Below are positions 61,331 through 64,000 of a stretch of DNA of 64,000 nt, in pieces. The DNA lies in contig JBEKIL010000007.1 in assembly GCA_050011775.1 (NCBI GenBank), forward strand, positions 62,001 to 126,000. The letters are read 5' to 3'. Source of the stretch: CAVZMI01 sp050011775. GTDB taxonomy: Bacteria > Bacteroidota > Ignavibacteria > UBA10030 > CAVZMI01. How positions within the stretch are numbered: position 1 is the stretch's first letter; the number at the start of each line of letters is the position of its first letter. The position numbers and the translations under genes were made by a program. The notes under the pieces were generated by a model, which saw only the letters and a list, made by a program, of their open reading frames with translations, ran no database searches and was not told where the DNA came from.

Positions 61331-63753
61331 GAGGAAGTTTCCTCCAGCTCTTTCCACCGGCGGGCGAATTCATTGAGTTTCACATCGACGCACGCATTGA
61401 CACTCTTCGGCTCGAATGTGCCGTTCTTAAGACGTTTTCCCGCTTTAATACCGGTGAGAAGTTCGATTCCTTCGTCGATTGTCCGTATAGGATATATATG
61501 GAATTTCTTCACTCGAACCGCCTCAACGATGTCTTTCCGCAGCATTAAGTCGGAAACGTTCTGTTGTGGAATGAGAACGCCCTGTGTTCCTGTCAGGCCG
61601 AAGGTCTTGCAGACGTCGAAAAATCCCTCGATTTTTTCATTGACGCCGCCAATCGGCTGGATCTCGCCGTTCTGATTCACCGAGCCGGTTATCGCGAGAT
61701 CCTGACGAAGCGGAATCTCGGACAGACTTGAGAGAAGGGCATAGATCTCCGTCGATGATGCGCTGTCGCCGTCAACACCGCTGTACGATTGTTCAAAACA
61801 AATGCTGGCGCTCATCACGAGAGGTTTATTTTGCGCAAACCGTGACCGCATAAATCCGGCGATGATCAGTACTCCTTTATTATGGGTTGGACCGCTCATG
61901 TCCGATTCGCGCTCGATATTAATCAACCCCGCGCGTCCCATGCCGGTTTTTACGGTTATCCGTGACGGTCTTCCGAACGCATATTCGCCGAGGTCGTAAA
62001 CCGACAGTCCGTTGACCTGGCCGACAGCTTTTCCGTGTGCGTCAATAAGGATTGTTCCCTCGTTGATCATCTCTTGAATTTTCTCTTCGATGAGGTTGAC
62101 GCGCTCGATTCGTTCTGCGATTGCTTTTTCGACATGTTCGTGGAGAACCATTGTTTTTTGATCACGGCGTGCCCAGTAATTTGCTTCCCGAAGTACGTCG
62201 GCAACAAGATTGAATCGGGTCGAGAGTTTTGTCTGGCGTCCTGCAAGACGAATTCCATATTCGACCATACCTCCGATTGCCGAGCTGTCAAACGGGAGGA
62301 GATTCTCTTCATCGCAGATCATCTTGATAAACGATGCATACCGGGTGATGCTTTTCTTATCGAGATTCATCACGACGTCGAAGTCTGCACGGAGTTTGAA
62401 TATTTTCTTAAAATCATCGTCGCGGTAATACAGAAGTTGATAGATTTCCGCGTCGCCGATCATGATGACTTTGACGTTCAGCGGAATCGGTTCCGGTTTT
62501 AATACAGTAGTGGAGATACCGTATGCGAAATCATTTGTGTGAAGTTCCAGCCTTTCTGTCCGGAGGGTGCGTTTCAGATCGGTCCAGACAGAGGGTTCGA
62601 TCAAGGTATCGAGTGCATACAGAATAAGAAATCCGCCGTCGGCGCGAAGCAGAGATCCGGCTTTTATTTGCATGAAATCTGTTCTGAGAACGCCGCCGGC
62701 TTCAAATTCCCGTTCTATGGTCCCGAATATATTTTTATATCGCGGGTTGGTTTCGATGATGATCGGCAGCGTTTTTGTCTCACTGTTGTCGACGAGGACA
62801 TTGACCTGATATTCGATGAATCCATCCTCCAGGTCCCCTTTTTCGGTTCGTGATTCCGCTGGCTCGCGCTCTCCTGCAGCCTCGTTCCGGAATCGTGGAA
62901 AATCGGCAAGAATATTCTCCAGAACGTCATCAAGATATGCGCCGACCGTTTCGTTCGCATACTTTTCCTTCATGTCTTTGATCGCATACTTGATAAGCGG
63001 AAGAATTGTATTGGTGTCGAATGCGCTTAGTTCATCTTTAGCTTTCCGTTCGATATTGCGCATTTCACGGAATGTAGTCTCCATAACCTTTTCTAGTCCG
63101 TTATAACTGTTACGGAGCCGTTCAAGTTCCTCCGATGAAAATTTTCCCGACTGCACTGCAGTCTCGAGCTGGTCGAAACTTGTCGGTGTGCCGTTGATCA
63201 CCGGGATAATATCGGGCCGGACAATCGATCCTACCTGTACCTGAATCAATTCAAACTGTTGTTCACGGACTTTTTTCTCAAATTCTTTGAGGACGGATTT
63301 TTGCCGCTCCTGAAAGACTTCCAATAATTTTTTTCGCTGTTCCTGATACCTTTTGCTCTCGAATAAGGATGGAATGTTTTTCAACAGGTCGTTGACAAAG
63401 TTGTCCATGTCGTTCTTCAACATGCACCCCTGTCCTGCCGGGAGAACGATCAGACGCGGCATGTCGGGATTTTTAAAGTTATGCACATAGCATTTGTCGG
63501 TCAGATGAACCTTTCGCCGCTCGAATTCATGAATCAAACGCTTGATCGTAGTTGTACGTCCGGTACCCGAAAGGCCGGTGACGAAAATATTGTATCCAAA
63601 GTGGTTCATTTCAAGACCGAGACGGAGTGCCTTAAGTGCACGCTCCTGACCGATAATATCCTTGCTCGGATGGACTTCCGTGGTGGAGGGGGGGAGATCC
63701 TCCGGAAGACAATGCCAACGAAGTTTCGAGACAGGAAGCTCTTTTATGTGCAT
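61327..63753 (-). CDS. Lon-like ATP-dependent protease (AAA_32 / LonB-type)
   Basis: 808 residues. AAA+ ATPase with P-loop GLSGTGRTTT (60-69) in which Arg stands for the usual Lys, long helical insertion, then a Lon-type protease domain. The catalytic Ser is in GVDGDSASSTEIYALLS and the Lys in IGGVNEKIEGFFDVC. Substrates unknown. First of the operon with TauE and queE; an ATG-proximal ribosome site was not clear. Confidence 0.88.
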   Translation of the reverse strand: MHIKELPVSKLRWHCLPEDLPPSTTEVHPSKDIIGQERALKALRLGLEMNHFGYNIFVTGLSGTGRTTTIKRLIHEFERRKVHLTDKCYVHNFKNPDMPRLIVLPAGQGCMLKNDMDNFVNDLLKNIPSLFESKRYQEQRKKLLEVFQERQKSVLKEFEKKVREQQFELIQVQVGSIVRPDIIPVINGTPTSFDQLETAVQSGKFSSEELERLRNSYNGLEKVMETTFREMRNIERKAKDELSAFDTNTILPLIKYAIKDMKEKYANETVGAYLDDVLENILADFPRFRNEAAGEREPAESRTEKGDLEDGFIEYQVNVLVDNSETKTLPIIIETNPRYKNIFGTIEREFEAGGVLRTDFMQIKAGSLLRADGGFLILYALDTLIEPSVWTDLKRTLRTERLELHTNDFAYGISTTVLKPEPIPLNVKVIMIGDAEIYQLLYYRDDDFKKIFKLRADFDVVMNLDKKSITRYASFIKMICDEENLLPFDSSAIGGMVEYGIRLAGRQTKLSTRFNLVADVLREANYWARRDQKTMVLHEHVEKAIAERIERVNLIEEKIQEMINEGTILIDAHGKAVGQVNGLSVYDLGEYAFGRPSRITVKTGMGRAGLINIERESDMSGPTHNKGVLIIAGFMRSRFAQNKPLVMSASICFEQSYSGVDGDSASSTEIYALLSSLSEIPLRQDLAITGSVNQNGEIQPIGGVNEKIEGFFDVCKTFGLTGTQGVLIPQQNVSDLMLRKDIVEAVRVKKFHIYPIRTIDEGIELLTGIKAGKRLKNGTFEPKSVNACVDVKLNEFARRWKELEETSS

Positions 63754-63758
63754 AGATT

Positions 63759-64000
63759 TTAGTATTCCTTCCTGTTAGCATATACATTTAACAAAAGTCC
63801 TACAATTAACATGGTGGCGATGAGCGATGAGCCGCCATAACTCAAAAATGGCAGGGGTATACCGATAACCGGAATGAGGCCCAGTACCATCGCGATGTTA
63901 ATGAAAATGTGAACTCCAAGAATCGAGGTCACCCCGATTGCAACCACGCTGAGGAACTTGTTTTTTGCTGCAGAAGCAATCCGCACTCCGCGAATTAAAA
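63759..64000 (-). CDS. rodA: Rod shape-determining protein RodA (C-terminal part, cut by the window)
   Basis: About 80 residues of a SEDS-family glycosyltransferase: GVHIFINIAMVLGLIPVIGIPLPFLSYGGSSLIATML, the hallmark of the FtsW/RodA C-terminus. Continues past 64000, so the start is unseen. RodA polymerises peptidoglycan with a PBP2. FtsW is the alternative; the VIGIPLPFLS form favours RodA. Confidence 0.88.
   Translation of the reverse strand, partial: LIRGVRIASAAKNKFLSVVAIGVTSILGVHIFINIAMVLGLIPVIGIPLPFLSYGGSSLIATMLIVGLLLNVYANRKEY

Overview
The window looks like chromosome of a Gram-negative bacterium of the Fibrobacterota-Chlorobiota-Bacteroidota group, most likely close to Ignavibacteria (inference). 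The reasons are a subtilase with a Bacteroidota-type C-terminal sorting domain (YQNYPNPFN motif), lamin-tail-domain secreted proteins, many outer-membrane barrels, CMP-KDO synthase, and futalosine-type menaquinone genes. No tRNA, rRNA, CRISPR array or IS transposase was recognised.

Layout. 1-3461 (minus): mqnE (cut by the window edge), UbiD-, UbiX- and UbiA-type genes, overlapping head to tail; mqnA lies apart at 23802. 3669-13336 (plus): an envelope-proteostasis run of a PpiC isomerase, a SurA-like lipoprotein, SurA, an active/inactive M16 protease pair, MoxR and a sorted subtilase. 13445-16876 (minus): a small HEAGH membrane protein and a very long TonB-domain protein with TPR-like repeats and a ~500-residue charged helix, interrupted in this sequence by a one-base frameshift. 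17198-24602 (plus): a large secreted protein, then ffh-rpsP-khpA-rimM-trmD-rplS and mqnA. 24728-37412: recN, cysS, several outer-membrane or lipoproteins, a penicillin-acylase-type hydrolase, a sirtuin, a YbaK-family protein and PlsC. 37463-46393: gatC-kdsB-DUF502-pyrG, a TPR protein, a beta-CASP nuclease, a barrel and an RsbW-like kinase. 46543-48664: a lipoprotein and RmuC.

The accessory part is 48750-56900. Two clusters of single-gene cassettes (four genes at 48813-52670, two at 55200-56663) are bordered by integron-type GTTRRRY-like cores. The first bases of each cassette are complementary to the inverse core after its own gene, as expected if each cassette once circularised. Two sites (55731-55807 and 56571-56663) fold as classical attC hairpins with unpaired extrahelical bases. 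No integron integrase is in the window, so this resembles clusters of attC sites lacking an integrase. Between the clusters lie suhB, rplU-rpmA and a truncated malate dehydrogenase. The second cluster is flanked by a diverged duplication of the 5' end of the ybaK-like gene.

Several dispersed structured repeats occur: a three-way-junction element in three copies with covarying outer stem, an ORF-less module with a CTT-loop hairpin directly upstream of three cassette genes, a REP-like element in two copies, and a tandem pair of covarying hairpins. 57377-64000 returns to housekeeping: dsbD (plus), then on the minus strand RodA (partial), a Lon-like protease, a TauE/SafE permease with its DUF1634 partner, and queE.
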